From Angiostrongylus vasorum (Eukaryota; Nematoda; Chromadorea; Rhabditida; Metastrongylidae), in NCBI GenBank assembly GCA_018806985.1, contig JADANN010000339.1, forward strand, positions 186,001 through 250,000: 64,000 bases of DNA, given 5' to 3'. Shown here in pieces: positions 22,201 through 29,520 of this stretch (its first letter is position 1; each line of letters begins with the position of its first letter). The notes under the pieces are model-generated. The model had not been told where the DNA came from and did no database searches. It saw only the letters and a program-made list of their open reading frames with translations. The translations under genes were made by a program, and so were the position numbers.

Positions 22201-24833
22201 ATGCCATAAAGAAGATCCTAAGAAGAGAAGAGAAGCAGCAATGACGGAATTTGCAAAAGATAAGGTCATCCGCAAAGCTTGGCTAGTCTTCATGAATTGC
22301 AAGACCAGTATAGTCGTCCGATCGGAATAAATCATAACAGCCAGGACAACAATAAGGAGAATAACCAGCGGGTACAAATATGAGCACTTCGACAACTACG
22401 TTTTTCACTTCGGCTGTCAGTATACTCATTCAGAAGAAAACCAACATGGTCGTACTCCTGGACAAAAAGGAGATCTAACTAATATGAACAATTATCTCAT
22501 AGTCTTCATCAGCTTAAGAAACGCCTCCATTTCAACTGAGACAGGAGCGGTTATTAACACTTAAAATGAGCGTGGCATTTAGCGACCCTGCCGCTTAGGA
22601 GAACGCCTAATTGTCATTTTTTTACAGAATCTATATCTTAGCTTCTCACCATAAACAGTAATTTTTCGATATCTAGAGGAATACAATTATCAAGCCGACT
22701 TTCATTTAACCTCGGTAGTGGAATAATCAACATGTTTTCAAATTGTTACGCTTACACGAGGTTGATAGTAAGGTTTATCCGGCTAACATTTGCACGTTTT
22801 TGTTTTCATCAGAGCCGATGATCCGCAGTTGTTCCTCTTCTCGATGTGGCGTCTTTGTTATAGCACCGAGACGGATCCTCTCGTCAGTGGAACACCGCAC
22901 GAATGAGGCATGTTCACCAAGCAGTGCTCTTTTATACAGGGCGGTTGTCGTTGATACGACTATCCGTTGGTAATAGTTTGTTTTCCAACAGTTTATCCAT
23001 CCTGCAGCAGCTAGTATTATGTTATCTAGTACAAAGCGAATAGCAAGACAATTTTCAAACCGCAGCATTGAGATTACGAAGGCGCCACATCGAGAAGAAC
23101 AACTGTGGATCATCGGCTTTGATGAAGACGAAGACCTCGAAACGCTAGCGGAATAAACCTTGTTATCAACCCTGTGCAACCTCAACGATTTAAAAACAAT
23201 TTTAACTTATTATTTATGCCTACTCTTTCTAATGGCGAGGTATATTGCAAAAAATAACTCCAATGACGCCTAGATATTTGCAAAACTCCCGACAGCAGGT
23301 GTCTGCAGGCAGAACGGACGAGCTACTACCCTTTCCCAAGGGCTAACGCGTTCACCACCACACCATGCGGGTCCCTCGTTTCGCCTGTCTCTCAGCTAGT
23401 TCTATCGATCACTTGCCATCAGCAATCACCCGTCAACGGGTTGCCGATGTGGGCTCCCCAGATCAATGCCGATTTGAGCTCCCCAGATCAATCTCTTTAA
23501 CGGGTGATTGGTGATGGCGTTGATCGATAGAACTAGCTGAGAGACAGGTGAAACGAAGGACCCGCATGATGTAGTGGTGAACGTGTTAGCCCCAGGAAAA
23601 GAGTAATACCGTGTTCGTTCCCCCACCGCAGACACCTGCAGTCCGCAGTTTTGCAAATGTGTCAACATCAATATGGTTATGTATTTATTTTTGTACATAT
23701 TTACACATACTAGATATCTCTTACCTGTCTAAACTAATCGCCACCAAGTGGACGATACTGGCGGTGGATGAGAATACACCGGAAACGAGATGGAACTGGC
23801 ACCATGTATAGCCGAGTGTCCAGTTATCACCGTGTAGCTTAAAAACAGTATCTACATCGTTACTCAGCAAACAACAAATGGACATAAGCAGCCAGACTTA
23901 GGCTGCTTTTATGCGGATCACATAACCATGCTATACTTTTACTTATAGCCAAGTTTATGGGCAGTCTATTAACTTTATCCATCTACCGATTTCCGGTTTT
24001 TTCTTAGCAAAAAAAAGTACTTGTTATAATGACTTTGTACTCCTGGCTTTTTATTCTATATATGCAGATGACTTAACGTTGCATTTTTTCTTTAGCAGAT
24101 TCAGACTACATTACCCTTGTTATATCACCTAATAATTATCTTGTATGATAAGCCTGAGAAAATCACTAGGAAAAGTTCAGAATGGTAGGAACACGCATTT
24201 ATTTGAAGTACCAGCTAGAATGCCTGCTGATTTAAGTGACATCGTAGAATTACTGGAAAGAGAGACATTTACATTGACCGTGATGAAGAAGATTTTACGC
24301 ATTTTAGTTGCCTCCGTTTCTGATCTTTAACCAGGCTGGAAAAAGATGAGGCCAAACTGAGAAGCCTCGGGCAGGAGCACCAGCGAAGTGGCAAACACTG
24401 GGATTACGAGAAGCAAACTTTGGCAATTTCTAATCCAGGTTTGCTTAGAAGGAGAGCTTTTTAGCCGTATTAAATACAAAGAAGTTTTTTTGACATAGAC
24501 TGACATAATTAACAGACCTTCTACGAAGGGTATCCTATCATATTCATTAGGAACAATGACGACATTTATAGTTTGTTCAAAAGGAGAATCGTATAACAGA
24601 AATCGGCAAGAGCTTAGATAAGTAATATTCACCTTAGAATAGAGTGACATAGGCATAACAATGACGCCAACGAGCAGGTCGCTAACTGCAAGACTAGCGA
24701 TGAATTTGTTCGTCGTGACCGCTTTCAGCTTACGGTCGACGAGTACGACCAGAATGACGACCGCGTTGCCAAGAACGACGACGATAATCAGCAACAGCAG
24801 CGCCACGTCGCTCAATCCCCAAACTGCGTGCTC
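4060..24833 (-). CDS. Rhodopsin-family GPCR, biogenic-amine-receptor-like, 12-exon model (5' end missing)
   Basis: A seven-transmembrane receptor that would sit in the plasma membrane and signal through G proteins. Exons, in transcript order: 24833-24633, 23837-23725, 21481-21310, 20821-20657, 17953-17820, 15220-15065, 11821-11656, 7856-7690, 6131-5974, 5153-5140 (tentative), 4440-4353, 4289-4060. Phases match at every junction and the sum is 1,764 nt, 587 codons plus stop. Class A hallmarks in order are GN (1.50), SD (2.50), Cys 3.25, DRY, a Cys in ECL2, SS..S in TM5, CWIP in TM6 and NPVIY in TM7. TM spacing fits aminergic receptors, but position 3.32 is Gly rather than Asp. ICL3 is about 310 residues, rich in Ser and basic residues. 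The first modelled exon starts at an acceptor without a Met, so an N-terminal exon lies further upstream. Introns make up about 91% of the locus and hold most of the repeats in the first 25 kb. The ligand is unknown; dopamine, tyramine or octopamine receptor families are the closest in appearance. Confidence 0.9.
4353..4440 (-). CDS. GPCR exon: end of ICL3 and start of TM6
   Basis: 88 nt, phase 0 in and phase 1 out. The acceptor is ttttaaaag before GTCACACG and the donor is ATCCTCA/gtgagt. It encodes a very basic stretch (RAIRRKRRESMVIRRE) followed by SRATRVVAAIL. Joined to the next exon, the distance from Glu 6.30 to Trp 6.48 equals that of the beta-2 adrenergic receptor. The other two frames are closed or do not fit. 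Confidence 0.88.
4672..5057 (+). repeat. Repeat C copy 1
   Basis: About 390 bp, starting cggtttaccgcctta, with cagcgaggggattcgttcc and gatccaccaccgttctgg inside, ending in the microsatellite-like tail caagtaagtaagt. A tail of short tandem repeats suggests a retroposed non-LTR or SINE element. It lies in the GPCR intron between the microexon and the TM6 exon. Confidence 0.75.
5140..5153 (-). CDS. Possible 14-nt GPCR microexon
   Basis: The sequence GTTTCAATCGCATC is flanked by acceptor aatgctcag and donor gtaggc. It enters in phase 1 and leaves in phase 0, exactly the correction needed between the exons at 5974-6131 and 4353-4440, and adds GFNRI. Without a transcript this could be chance. Confidence 0.4.
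5282..5603 (-). repeat. SINE-B copy
   Basis: About 320 bp, homologous to 21779-22100. On the minus strand it carries a tRNA-like B box near its 5' end, a cgaccagcattctacgacat segment and a 3' part with gccgaagccatac. It lies in an intron of the GPCR. Confidence 0.7.
5974..6131 (-). CDS. GPCR exon: ICL3 part
   Basis: 158 nt, phase 2 in and phase 1 out with donor TACTCAG/gtgtgc. The acceptor is atcattcag before ACGGTCG. It includes RSSAWSTLRNAVLEAGHV, then PIDITIDGSNGTPQKK. If the microexon at 5140-5153 is not real, a donor 2 nt downstream (GGT/gtgctg) would be needed to reach the TM6 exon in frame. Confidence 0.75.
6132..6926. other. Intron sequence of the GPCR, no feature
   Basis: Lies between the exons at 5974-6131 and 7690-7856. 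Some open frames overlap it, but none has a recognisable domain. Confidence 0.4.
6927..7199 (+). repeat. SINE-A copy, diverged
   Basis: Head cacgtatagcgcagtggtta, B-box-like tgattcgatccc, end cgaaagctttatctttt. Intronic. Confidence 0.75.
7690..7856 (-). CDS. GPCR exon: ICL3 part, Ser/Thr-rich
   Basis: 167 nt, phase 0 in and phase 2 out. The acceptor is tttatttcacag before GTTCCGGG and the donor is GACTCGAG/gtaggt. The 55 residues are dominated by Ser and Thr (VSSHSSHTSASSGDT, then NSYGSSLTDNSDS). Both phases fit the neighbouring exons. Confidence 0.8.
7955..8125 (-). mobile_element. Solo arm of an E2-type PLE element
   Basis: Contains cgactttatgttaacctcgg, cagtcgcgaggctgtta and a decayed ribozyme-like region (ggcagtatcgccttgttcag), then gcctggaagg. 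It matches the left arm at 56838-57010. Confidence 0.6.
8262..8478. repeat. Long near-perfect palindrome
   Basis: Arms of about 100 bp (roughly 8264-8360 and 8378-8478) are reverse complements with few differences. For example, gacgtgcgatatctcg faces cgagatatcgcacgtgtc. They flank a short spacer. It lies in the long GPCR intron and would fold into a strong hairpin in RNA. Confidence 0.8.
8505..8750. mobile_element. Foldback element, type E3
   Basis: Left arm has ttattcggctaacgtttcga and cttcgtcttc; right arm has gacgaatacgtcgaaacgtt and ccgaataagg. It ends in a taccgaggttaaa-like sequence. E3 arms occur at eight or so places in the window. Confidence 0.7.
8647..8674 (+). ncRNA. Hammerhead-like motif, type E3
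   Basis: TTGAGGA, hairpin GACG-AATA-CGTC, GAAACGTT. The first base of CTGA is T, so the core is imperfect. The stem is fully paired. Confidence 0.3.
9640..10110. mobile_element. PLE-derived non-coding element, right arm intact
   Basis: The right arm (about 9960-10110) has ccaggctctgaagaaggc, ccgaaacgtcagc and aacacctcgtgtttgctcaa, matching E1 PLE ends. The preceding part resembles the spacer of the PLE at 57.2 kb (cacgtgatc, gtgccttcc-like, gatgccgaaacacc). Confidence 0.6.
10025..10053 (+). ncRNA. Hammerhead-like motif, type E1
   Basis: CTGAAGA, a GGC...GCC hairpin, GAAACGTC. Core bases are complete apart from the extra A before stem II common to the family. Confidence 0.4.
10320..10640. 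mobile_element. Foldback element, type E3
   Basis: Left arm: gacgaggtcgatatg, then tctgctaacgtttgggcgcc. Right arm: gtgtcgaaacgttagccgag, then aacttcgtgctagctcaa. About 140 bp of unique sequence lies between the arms. Confidence 0.65.
11656..11821 (-). CDS. GPCR exon: ICL3 part, highly charged
   Basis: 166 nt, phase 2 in and phase 0 out. The acceptor is catgaattcag before ACTTAGAG and the donor is CAAAAG/gtgggt. The 55 residues are strongly charged (LREEEMNAEADPLRNK, then KPKRRLDEEPKVKTVERRR) and would favour helix. The 2-kb 13-bp array sits in the intron just 5' of this exon. Confidence 0.8.
11955..13909. repeat. 13-bp minisatellite array, about 1.95 kb
   Basis: Around 140 units of TGTATGTAATGTA, with short stretches of pure TGTA or TAATG variants near both ends and around 13160-13270. 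The unit is not a multiple of 3 and its minus strand has no stop in any phase. This gives a stop-free minus frame of 647 codons repeating HTLHTYITYIHYI, which is a by-product and not a protein. It lies in the GPCR intron between exons 15065-15220 and 11656-11821. Confidence 0.97.
13930..14520. mobile_element. Foldback element, type E4, with GTTGTCGTT arms
   Basis: Left arm: gatgcgaggttgttatagg, then a gttgtcgttgt tandem tract, then cggctgacgtttggcgat. Right arm is the inverse: ccgaaacgtcagccatcgat, caacaacgacaacgac, then ccaacctcacatcag. Arms of about 130 bp enclose about 340 bp whose sequence resembles the spacer of E2 PLEs. Confidence 0.75.
14422..14449 (+). ncRNA. Hammerhead-like motif, type E4
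   Basis: CTGAGGA, hairpin GGC-GATATT-GCC, GAAACGTC. Complete core apart from the extra A. The opposite arm (14023-14055) is decayed. Confidence 0.4.
14575..15010. mobile_element. Foldback element, type E2
   Basis: Arms of about 200 bp: left actttctattaacctcggca, tcagcaatcgcgaggttgtt, acaatacaatacaacatt; right is the inverse and ends ctatgccgacgcttatcgaa. The left arm is almost identical to 56848-57002 next to the PLE at 57-58 kb, so this is a likely non-autonomous partner. It ends about 55 bp downstream of a GPCR exon donor. Confidence 0.8.
14693..14720 (-). ncRNA. Hammerhead-like motif, type E2
   Basis: Minus strand: CTGAAGA, hairpin GGC-GATACT-GCC, GAAACGTC. Complete core apart from the extra A. 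Confidence 0.4.
15065..15220 (-). CDS. GPCR exon: ICL3 part
   Basis: 156 nt, phase 2 in and phase 2 out. The acceptor is ctgtattccag before TTGGCG and the donor is AACAA/gtacgt. It includes AAKKRVSIVPDPPSMDVSV and ends AEHHQN plus a split Lys codon. KKRVS resembles a basic-directed kinase site, which is inference only. It lies between a SINE upstream and a foldback element downstream, both in the flanking introns. Confidence 0.8.
15396..15675 (-). repeat. SINE-A, full-length copy
   Basis: Reverse orientation. Runs from agctctcgacgttgatcaat to the head gcgccttcaaccactgcgcc. B box ggggatcgattccac is visible. Intronic. Confidence 0.88.
16021..16302 (+). repeat. SINE-A copy, diverged
   Basis: Head gtcgtagtgcagtgtttaga, body gccagatatgcatttgatca, end gttgaactccttatc. 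The B box is degraded. Intronic. Confidence 0.7.
16440..17000. mobile_element. Decayed foldback-like element, type E3
   Basis: Contains attgctaacgtttcggagat near 16513, a ccgtgaaacattatg segment near 16959 and a final acctcggtataaataatc. The inverted arms are strongly diverged, so the limits are approximate. Confidence 0.4.
17000..17490. mobile_element. Foldback element, type E3
   Basis: Left arm: gctaacatgaggttgttacc, then tttggacgtcttcgtcttca and gccgatgatccgagtcgg. Right arm: gactatcgacttggatcatc, cctcgaaacgttagcc and aacttcgtgtaagcc. About 220 bp lies between. Confidence 0.7.
17505..17720 (+). mobile_element. Solo right arm, E1-type PLE
   Basis: aaagtgtttgactgagcaga, cttccaggctctgaagaacg, cgaaatgtcggctac, aacctcgtgtttgataatc, then atcaatgctaaggttag. 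Matches the right arm at 61060-61240 and the copy at 63440-63575. Confidence 0.65.
17820..17953 (-). CDS. GPCR exon: ICL3 part, Ser/Arg-rich
   Basis: 134 nt, phase 0 in and phase 2 out. The acceptor is ctacgcacag before GTTCGATC and the donor is CAACAGCG/gtgaga. It encodes 44 residues rich in Ser, Arg and Gly (for example VRSRRGSRLSQNGSPSG), a low-complexity segment typical of long third loops and likely phosphorylated. It was recognised only from the open frame, the splice sites and the phase fit. Confidence 0.8.
18058..18625. repeat. Repeat D, two adjacent copies
   Basis: Copy one runs from cataatgatgctgaggcatt through cgcgttcaccaccacagc to tttaatggcatggtat. Copy two restarts at gaaatataaccataatgatg and ends with the inverse of that start (agcatcgttatggttatatt). 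The short inverted ends make a small non-autonomous DNA element plausible. Intronic. Confidence 0.7.
18630..20656. other. GPCR intron sequence and unassigned DNA
   Basis: Between repeat D and the TM5 exon. No further exon, repeat family or RNA gene was recognised. Confidence 0.4.
20657..20821 (-). CDS. GPCR exon: TM5 and start of ICL3
   Basis: 55 codons, phase 0 at both ends. The acceptor is cgttaag before GTGTTG and the donor is GAAGAA/gtaagt. TM5 reads VLSSLLSFFLPGAIVVYLYT, with serines where catecholamine receptors have 5.42, 5.43 and 5.46 and with the TM5 proline. It continues into a basic ICL3 start (KIFRKLRNH). Confidence 0.9.
20980..21186 (-). repeat. SINE-A, head missing
   Basis: From aaaaaggataaagctctctc to ctgaccccgtatggacgg. 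The tRNA-like head is absent. It lies in the GC-donor intron of the GPCR. Confidence 0.8.
21310..21481 (-). CDS. GPCR exon: DRY Tyr, ICL2, TM4, ECL2
   Basis: 172 nt: one base completing Arg, then 57 codons. The acceptor is attcttcag before GTACTTC. It starts YFAIMFP (the Y of DRY) and contains TM4 (LVMIWVMALAVSSTLF) and ECL2 with ICWIENPQYI, whose Cys is the expected disulfide partner of Cys 3.25. The best exon end is ATT/gcgagt, a GC donor, because it gives exactly the TM5 spacing of D2-like receptors. A GT donor 42 nt further on also keeps the frame but would add 14 residues to TM5. Confidence 0.85.
21779..22100 (-). repeat. SINE-B, full-length copy
   Basis: Best copy of the family. On the minus strand: gcaccgtgttagcgatgc, gatgctgtttcgatttcgca (B-box region), ggtcgggaaattggtgccgc, then gcagcagcagccgaaccc. 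Preceded on the plus strand by a CTTCTCCTTCTAATTCTC-like pyrimidine tract. Intronic. Confidence 0.7.
22690..23205. mobile_element. Foldback element, type E3
   Basis: Left arm: acctcggtagtggaataatc, cacgaggttgatagtaagg, tccggctaacatttgcacg, then cagagccgatgatccg. Right arm: catcggctttgatgaagacg, cctcgaaacgctagcgg, ttatcaaccctgtgc. About 230 bp of internal DNA. Confidence 0.7.
23205..23695. repeat. Repeat D, inverted pair
   Basis: One plus copy (about 23205-23470) with gatatttgcaaaactcccga and gcgttcaccaccacaccatg, followed by a minus copy (about 23455-23690) with catcaatatggttatg at its end. The pair meets at a duplicated gctccccagatcaat. It ends 30 bp before the donor of the TM3 exon. Confidence 0.75.
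23725..23837 (-). CDS. GPCR exon: ECL1 and TM3 up to the DR of DRY
   Basis: 113 nt, phase 0 in and phase 2 out. The acceptor is gtttttaag before CTACAC and the donor is GACAG/gtaaga. It encodes an ECL1 Trp (DNWTLGY), Cys 3.25 (WCQF) and the TM3 core STASIVHLVAISLDR. Counting back from Asp 3.49, position 3.32 is Gly in HLVSGVFSSTAS, where aminergic receptors have Asp. The Arg codon is split across the intron and completed by the next exon. Confidence 0.92.
24633..24833 (-). CDS. GPCR exon: TM1, ICL1, TM2
   Basis: 67 codons, phase 0 at both ends. The acceptor reads ctacattcag before GAGCAC and the donor is TCTAAG/gtgaat. TM1 contains VVVLGNAVVILVVL (Asn 1.50), followed by a basic ICL1 (DRKLKAVTTNKF) and TM2 with LAVSDLLVGVIVMP (Asp 2.50). 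The reading frame upstream of the acceptor soon meets a stop and has no ATG, so this is not the first exon. Confidence 0.92.
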
Positions 24834-25818
24834 CTGAATGTAGCTAGGTTAGCAACCGAGGATTTCTCCGTGATATGATGATCAATTATCTATTATAAAT
24901 ACTTGTGTACTCATTTCAAAGAATTTTTTTAATCTTTAGTAAAGCAGAAATTCCAAAAAAAAACTTGGAGTAAGAAAACTTGAGAATTGAAACCTAAGTC
25001 GGAAGACGAAAAAATTCAATAATACCTGGTCTAGTCTCACTTTACGCACTTTACATAACATTACCGTTCTGAGTTCTTACACTATTTTGTCTGCTTCGTA
25101 CTATCTTTTAGATTACCTTTGCAGCTTTGAGTTTTATCAATCCGGATTTCTCCGTAGAAAACTATAGATCTCGTTACATGTGAAACAAAACAAAAGCGTG
25201 TTTCTTGTAAAGTCAAAAAAACAACGACAGATTACAAGAGGGTCCAGACATCTTGTATTGCAGTGATCAGACCTATCCCAATATATTTCAGATCTAAGAA
25301 TTTGACATTAGCCCCATACATCCACAGGAAAAATTTTCATTTCTTGCTGATGTTGCTTGCGTTTCTTCGACTACATTTGCTAACAATTACAGTTTTTCTA
25401 AGTAATCAGCTGCAATGTTGGATTCCTTTCTCATAAGCACCAAAAATACCCTTTCCATCTACGGAATATCTCCAGATTCACTAGAACTGAGTCCAATATT
25501 ACTAGAGCCAATTGCATGTGCCTCTGATCAATTCATGTACAGGAGGCGATTGCCTTGAAAATAGAGAAGCCTGGTTATTAAAGCAATTTCATCTAAGGGA
25601 AATTCGAACTTCTTTGTATTGAAAAAGGTTGGTAGGCTTGGGCAAAATTTTTGCTTGTTGGCTGGGTGTATTGGCGTCTACTTTGTTCGGTAATAGGTCA
25701 ACCTGTTACAGCCGCGAAAGCGATCCTAAAGTTTGAATTCGTATTGGAGCTGAAGATAATCTCATGCTCGCTTTTCGGATGAACTTAATACACTGTCGCC
25801 CACCTACGGTTTTGTCAA

Positions 25819-26135
25819 CTACAGGGGGACTGGAAAGTAACTCTCCATTTCAAAATACTGTAATTCATCTGCACAGTGTGGCATTTTTCCTCAAAAATTT
25901 TGCTAATATTCCTTAATGTATGGGAATTAAAAGTGATGTCTCTTTTTAGATTTTATCTGAAATTTGGACTACAACTAGCGTGGCTGGAAGGCTCAGTCCG
26001 CAACTGCATGTCCAGCAGGCGGAACCTTGAGATGTCTGAAAAATCTTTGTTCAAGTGCAAGTAGTGGAAGACCATCAAAAGGAAGGCATACTCAAGGTGA
26101 CACAAAGATAATCAAAAATAGCCATCCAAAAGTTA
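25819..26135 (+). pseudogene. Possible mariner-like 5' fragment
   Basis: Begins TACAGGGGGACTGGAAAGTA, which resembles a mariner terminal repeat after a TA target. Frames downstream contain a SGRPSKGRHTQG-like run reminiscent of mariner linker regions, interrupted by stops and frameshifts. No right end found. Weak. Confidence 0.3.
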
Positions 26136-26804
26136 TGGCTACTAATCTATAATAATCTAATCTACAATAAACCTATAATAATCTAATCTATAATGAAGCC
26201 TTACATATTACAGGCTCCGTAGGAAAAACTGTAGCTCGAAAAACCGGTCGCCTTTCGGACTCTAGTGACCCAGAGTTAGTTCGGTACAAGTTTTTCAGAT
26301 AATGTTTACTCATCACCCAGTAAGGTCAATTCGACAACCAGCAAAGGAAAATGGGTTCTTCTTTTACTGTGCATGAGCAAGAAGCTTAAACGTCGCTCTT
26401 GTAAGCTCCACTGAAAAGATAATTTTCAGTGAGTTTGTAGTGTCACGAGACCCCTCATGTAGGGAGAGATCCGTCCATTCGAGTCCATAACAAACGCAAA
26501 GCGGGCAAAAAAAAATTATTACAAGCAAAAAAGGGCAATCGATATGAGGTATTAAACGTGCACTTGAACTTATAACGTACTTGCAGTACGAATGCTACTA
26601 AATTTAGTGATTCTGCTCCTTCACACAGCCACGATAAATTGGCTTGTTATCTCTCTTGTGTTAATTTAATAATACAAAGACATAAATATACGGATGCGTT
26701 TGAGCATATTCGGTTCGTATCCTTTATGTCATTTCTGATAGAAGGTGGTCATTGAATGAATGGGAAGTAATTTAGAGGCGAATTATGTCAAAAAATATCA
26801 TCAA

Positions 26805-26955
26805 TAACAATAATCCTAAGATATTTGCAAAACTCCGAACCGCAGGTGTCTGCAGTGAGGAACGAACGCATATTACTCTTTCAGGGCGCTAATGCGTTCA
26901 CCACCACACCATGAGGGCCCTTCGTTTCGCCTTTCTCTCAGCTAGTTCTATCGTG
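26805..26955 (+). repeat. Repeat D fragment
   Basis: gatatttgcaaaactccgaa, caggtgtctgcagtgaggaa, gcgttcaccaccacaccatg, then ctcagctagttctatcg. The 3' part is missing. Confidence 0.75.
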
Positions 26956-27407
26956 AATAATCAAGCCTCGCTTCAAGTTCGAAAAAGGTCAACAATCGTA
27001 AAAACTGTGAAAATAAAAGGCATCAAATGATAAGTGTAATGCTCTTTCTGTCATTCGAGTGAGAGCGGCCAATATATTATTCGTTGCTCAGTCTCGAACG
27101 GCTCAATGTTTATAAGAATTGCTAATAGAGCGAATAGGAAAGAATGCACGACAGGTTAATAAATCAGCTTTTTTATGCAGAAAGCTTAGACTTCGATAAG
27201 AATCCGCAATGAAGTTTTTCGAGACTTCGTAGCCACATTGAGGAGCTCTCATCATTTTTCTTCCATAGGATGTAAAAAACTGCCGTTTGAAGAAAGATAA
27301 GGTACAACAAACGTTTTAAAAATCAATTCTTCACATTTTGATAGTAAAGCCTGTTAGTTGAAATCCACATAGATTTGTCCTAAAAAATTTTCTTCGGTAA
27401 TGCACCT

Positions 27408-27657
27408 GGGGCGCGTGCAGCGCAGTGGTAGCGCGCCCCCAGGCTCACCAATCCTTCCATCTCTTCGAGGTCGGTAAATTGGTAACAGACTCGTCTGGGA
27501 AGATTGAAACACTAATTCAATACATCGGTAGATCATCGCGAGTGAGTGCGCAAGTTATATATGCATTCGGTCACCTAGCTATGCTTGATGAAGTCGAATG
27601 CATGACGCGTCGCTTAGGGATTGATTAACGTCTAGAGCTTTACCTTCATCCTTTTTA
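27408..27657 (+). repeat. SINE-A copy
   Basis: Head gcgcgtgcagcgcagtggta followed by a shortened head-body junction, then caatccttccatctcttcga and an end at ctagagctttaccttcatc. Confidence 0.82.
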
Positions 27658-27659
27658 AT

Positions 27660-29240
27660 GTATTTGGATGATTTTGTCAACCATCAGTAGACGTGTGATC
27701 GAATCACTCTCTACTGGTCGTCGTCCACGTTTCGAGCAACGTGATATATACGAGGATCATTTCACGACCCATAACTGATTCCAATTGAGAATACAGCCAG
27801 TTTATGTGAGATAAAACAGGCCCGAATATTCTGGACGTGGTCATCCCGAAGATCCTTGCTGTGATTCTCGCAGATTTGTGCTAAGGTGCATTTATTCTAT
27901 TATCACCAAAAATGTCCTAGTTTTTAAGTATATTCTGATCGATTTCGCTAATGAGGTTATCTTCGAGGCTTTGAAATGTGGTGTCCAGTCGTCGTGTGCG
28001 ACGATTTTGTTCAAAACGACATCTTAGGCACTTTATGCGTTAACCCTAAGTGGGTGTCTTGTCATTGCACGTCTGAATTGCGTAATATGGTGCTGGGAAA
28101 ACCACAGCAAAAAACTGAGTGGGCGCTTTTCGCTCTATTAGTGGCTCGGAGGTGTGTGTGTAAGAGCCCAGTAAACTTGGGTGCTCTTTGGTCCACAAGC
28201 GATGGTAGAATGCCTGTCGCTTCTGTAGGACACATTTTGTGCTCCCCAGTGGTTAGGATAATGGACAGTTGGCATTATCAACAGAGTTTTATGATCACTG
28301 GTTTCCGAAACCGTTGGTGCTAGAGGGCAGAGTGTATCCAGAGTATTGTTATGATGCCTTTTTTGCCACCCTTTTTTTATTAGGCCGTGGAAGAAGCATT
28401 TTTTTCTTTTGTTGTTGAGTGGAATCTTAGGACGGTCTTAAGGAAACAGAGACTGTATGCGACAAACTACATTGCTGACATCTACTTCATGGAAATGATG
28501 GCTCTATCACATATTATTTAGCATGTAAGGGATTCTTTCGATATCTCGTAGGTTGTGCTGAGATGTTCTATCGGGCGTAGCATATCGCCTTATTCAAAAA
28601 GTTTCCGTGCAGAACCGACTACTATATTAGGAATACCGAGGATTATTCCGTGTTTACTACTACCAACAAATGATGCTCTTTCAAGAGCATCGGCACATAA
28701 GCGAGAGGGAGAATCGAAGTCCCGGAAGCCGAACCTTGAATTATGACAACTTGACAAAGAATTTGAGCGGATTGGTTGTGTTCAATTCCAAGTGCCGCAG
28801 TAGGATAATACCGAACCCGATGGACAGAATTCTTCATGATAACTCTGTTGAAAAAATACGATGTTTTCACGTCGCATTAGCGCGACAAGGGCAAATGCAA
28901 AATTCACTAGCTTCCACTTAACTCAGGTGAAGATTAACAGCTAAGATGGCAAAAATTATTTATGTGTTTTTTCCATTATCACTGCTGACTTTTTTTTCGG
29001 TTCTACGGAAGCAAAATAAAATGGCTTTGACAAATACTCACACTGCCATGGATGTGTTATGAGCCAAACTGTTCTTTTATGGAAAATAGTGTATGAGGCA
29101 TCCTAATTGTTAAGATGGATTAAAGATGTGAGCAAACATTTTTTCACATGTAAATATTGGTATTATCGAAAGCCATTTTATGTGTGTCTATGAAGAATTC
29201 AACCAATAACAGTTGAAAACACCTTCCACGGTGAATATTG
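27660..29240. other. Unassigned stretch
   Basis: The longest open frame (27976-28323, +) has no recognisable domain. A CKGFFR-like hexapeptide near 28522 is discussed under rejected items. No repeat family recognised. Confidence 0.35.
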
Positions 29241-29520
29241 AAAAAAAACCTCTTGGCGTTGATCAATCTCTGAGGGCTCCGCCATGCATTCGGCTTCATC
29301 AAGCAACTTTGGAGGTGGTTGAATGCATATAGGGGCATTTACAATGACTCGCGGTGGCCTACCGATGTATCGAGCCAGTGCTGCTATCTTCCCAGGTATC
29401 CTGTAGTACGAAGTTATTGAACCCGGAGGGATGGAAGGCTAGGTGGGCCACGGGCACCGACATCGATCCCACGCATTGTGTCACAGGGGCGCATCCGACC
29501 AGTGCGCCATATGCGCCCCT
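29241..29520 (-). repeat. SINE-A, full-length copy
   Basis: From cctcttggcgttgatcaatc to gcgcatccgaccagtgcgcc. B-box region acatcgatcccacgc. Confidence 0.85.

Larger units (their letters stand above)
24834..27407. other. Region upstream of the first modelled GPCR exon
   Basis: It may hold the N-terminal exon and promoter of the receptor, but I could not identify them. It includes a possible mariner piece, a short taatctaatc-type tandem tract (26140-26194) and a repeat D fragment. Confidence 0.4.

Noticed and set aside
22177..22395. Hydrophobic 72-codon frame in a GPCR intron, resembling a membrane segment
   Set aside because: No matching splice sites or phase for the receptor, all seven TMs are accounted for elsewhere, and no family motif was seen.
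23965..24330. Plus-strand open frame (24145-24330) between two GPCR exons
   Set aside because: No domain, and antisense to an intron of a well-supported gene.
27976..28323. 115-codon open frame on the plus strand
   Set aside because: Contains several Cys but no known pattern, no splice context and no support beyond length.
28515..28545. CKGFFR hexapeptide, as in the P-box of nuclear receptor zinc fingers
   Set aside because: No first zinc finger upstream, no second finger downstream, and the frame soon closes. Probably chance.
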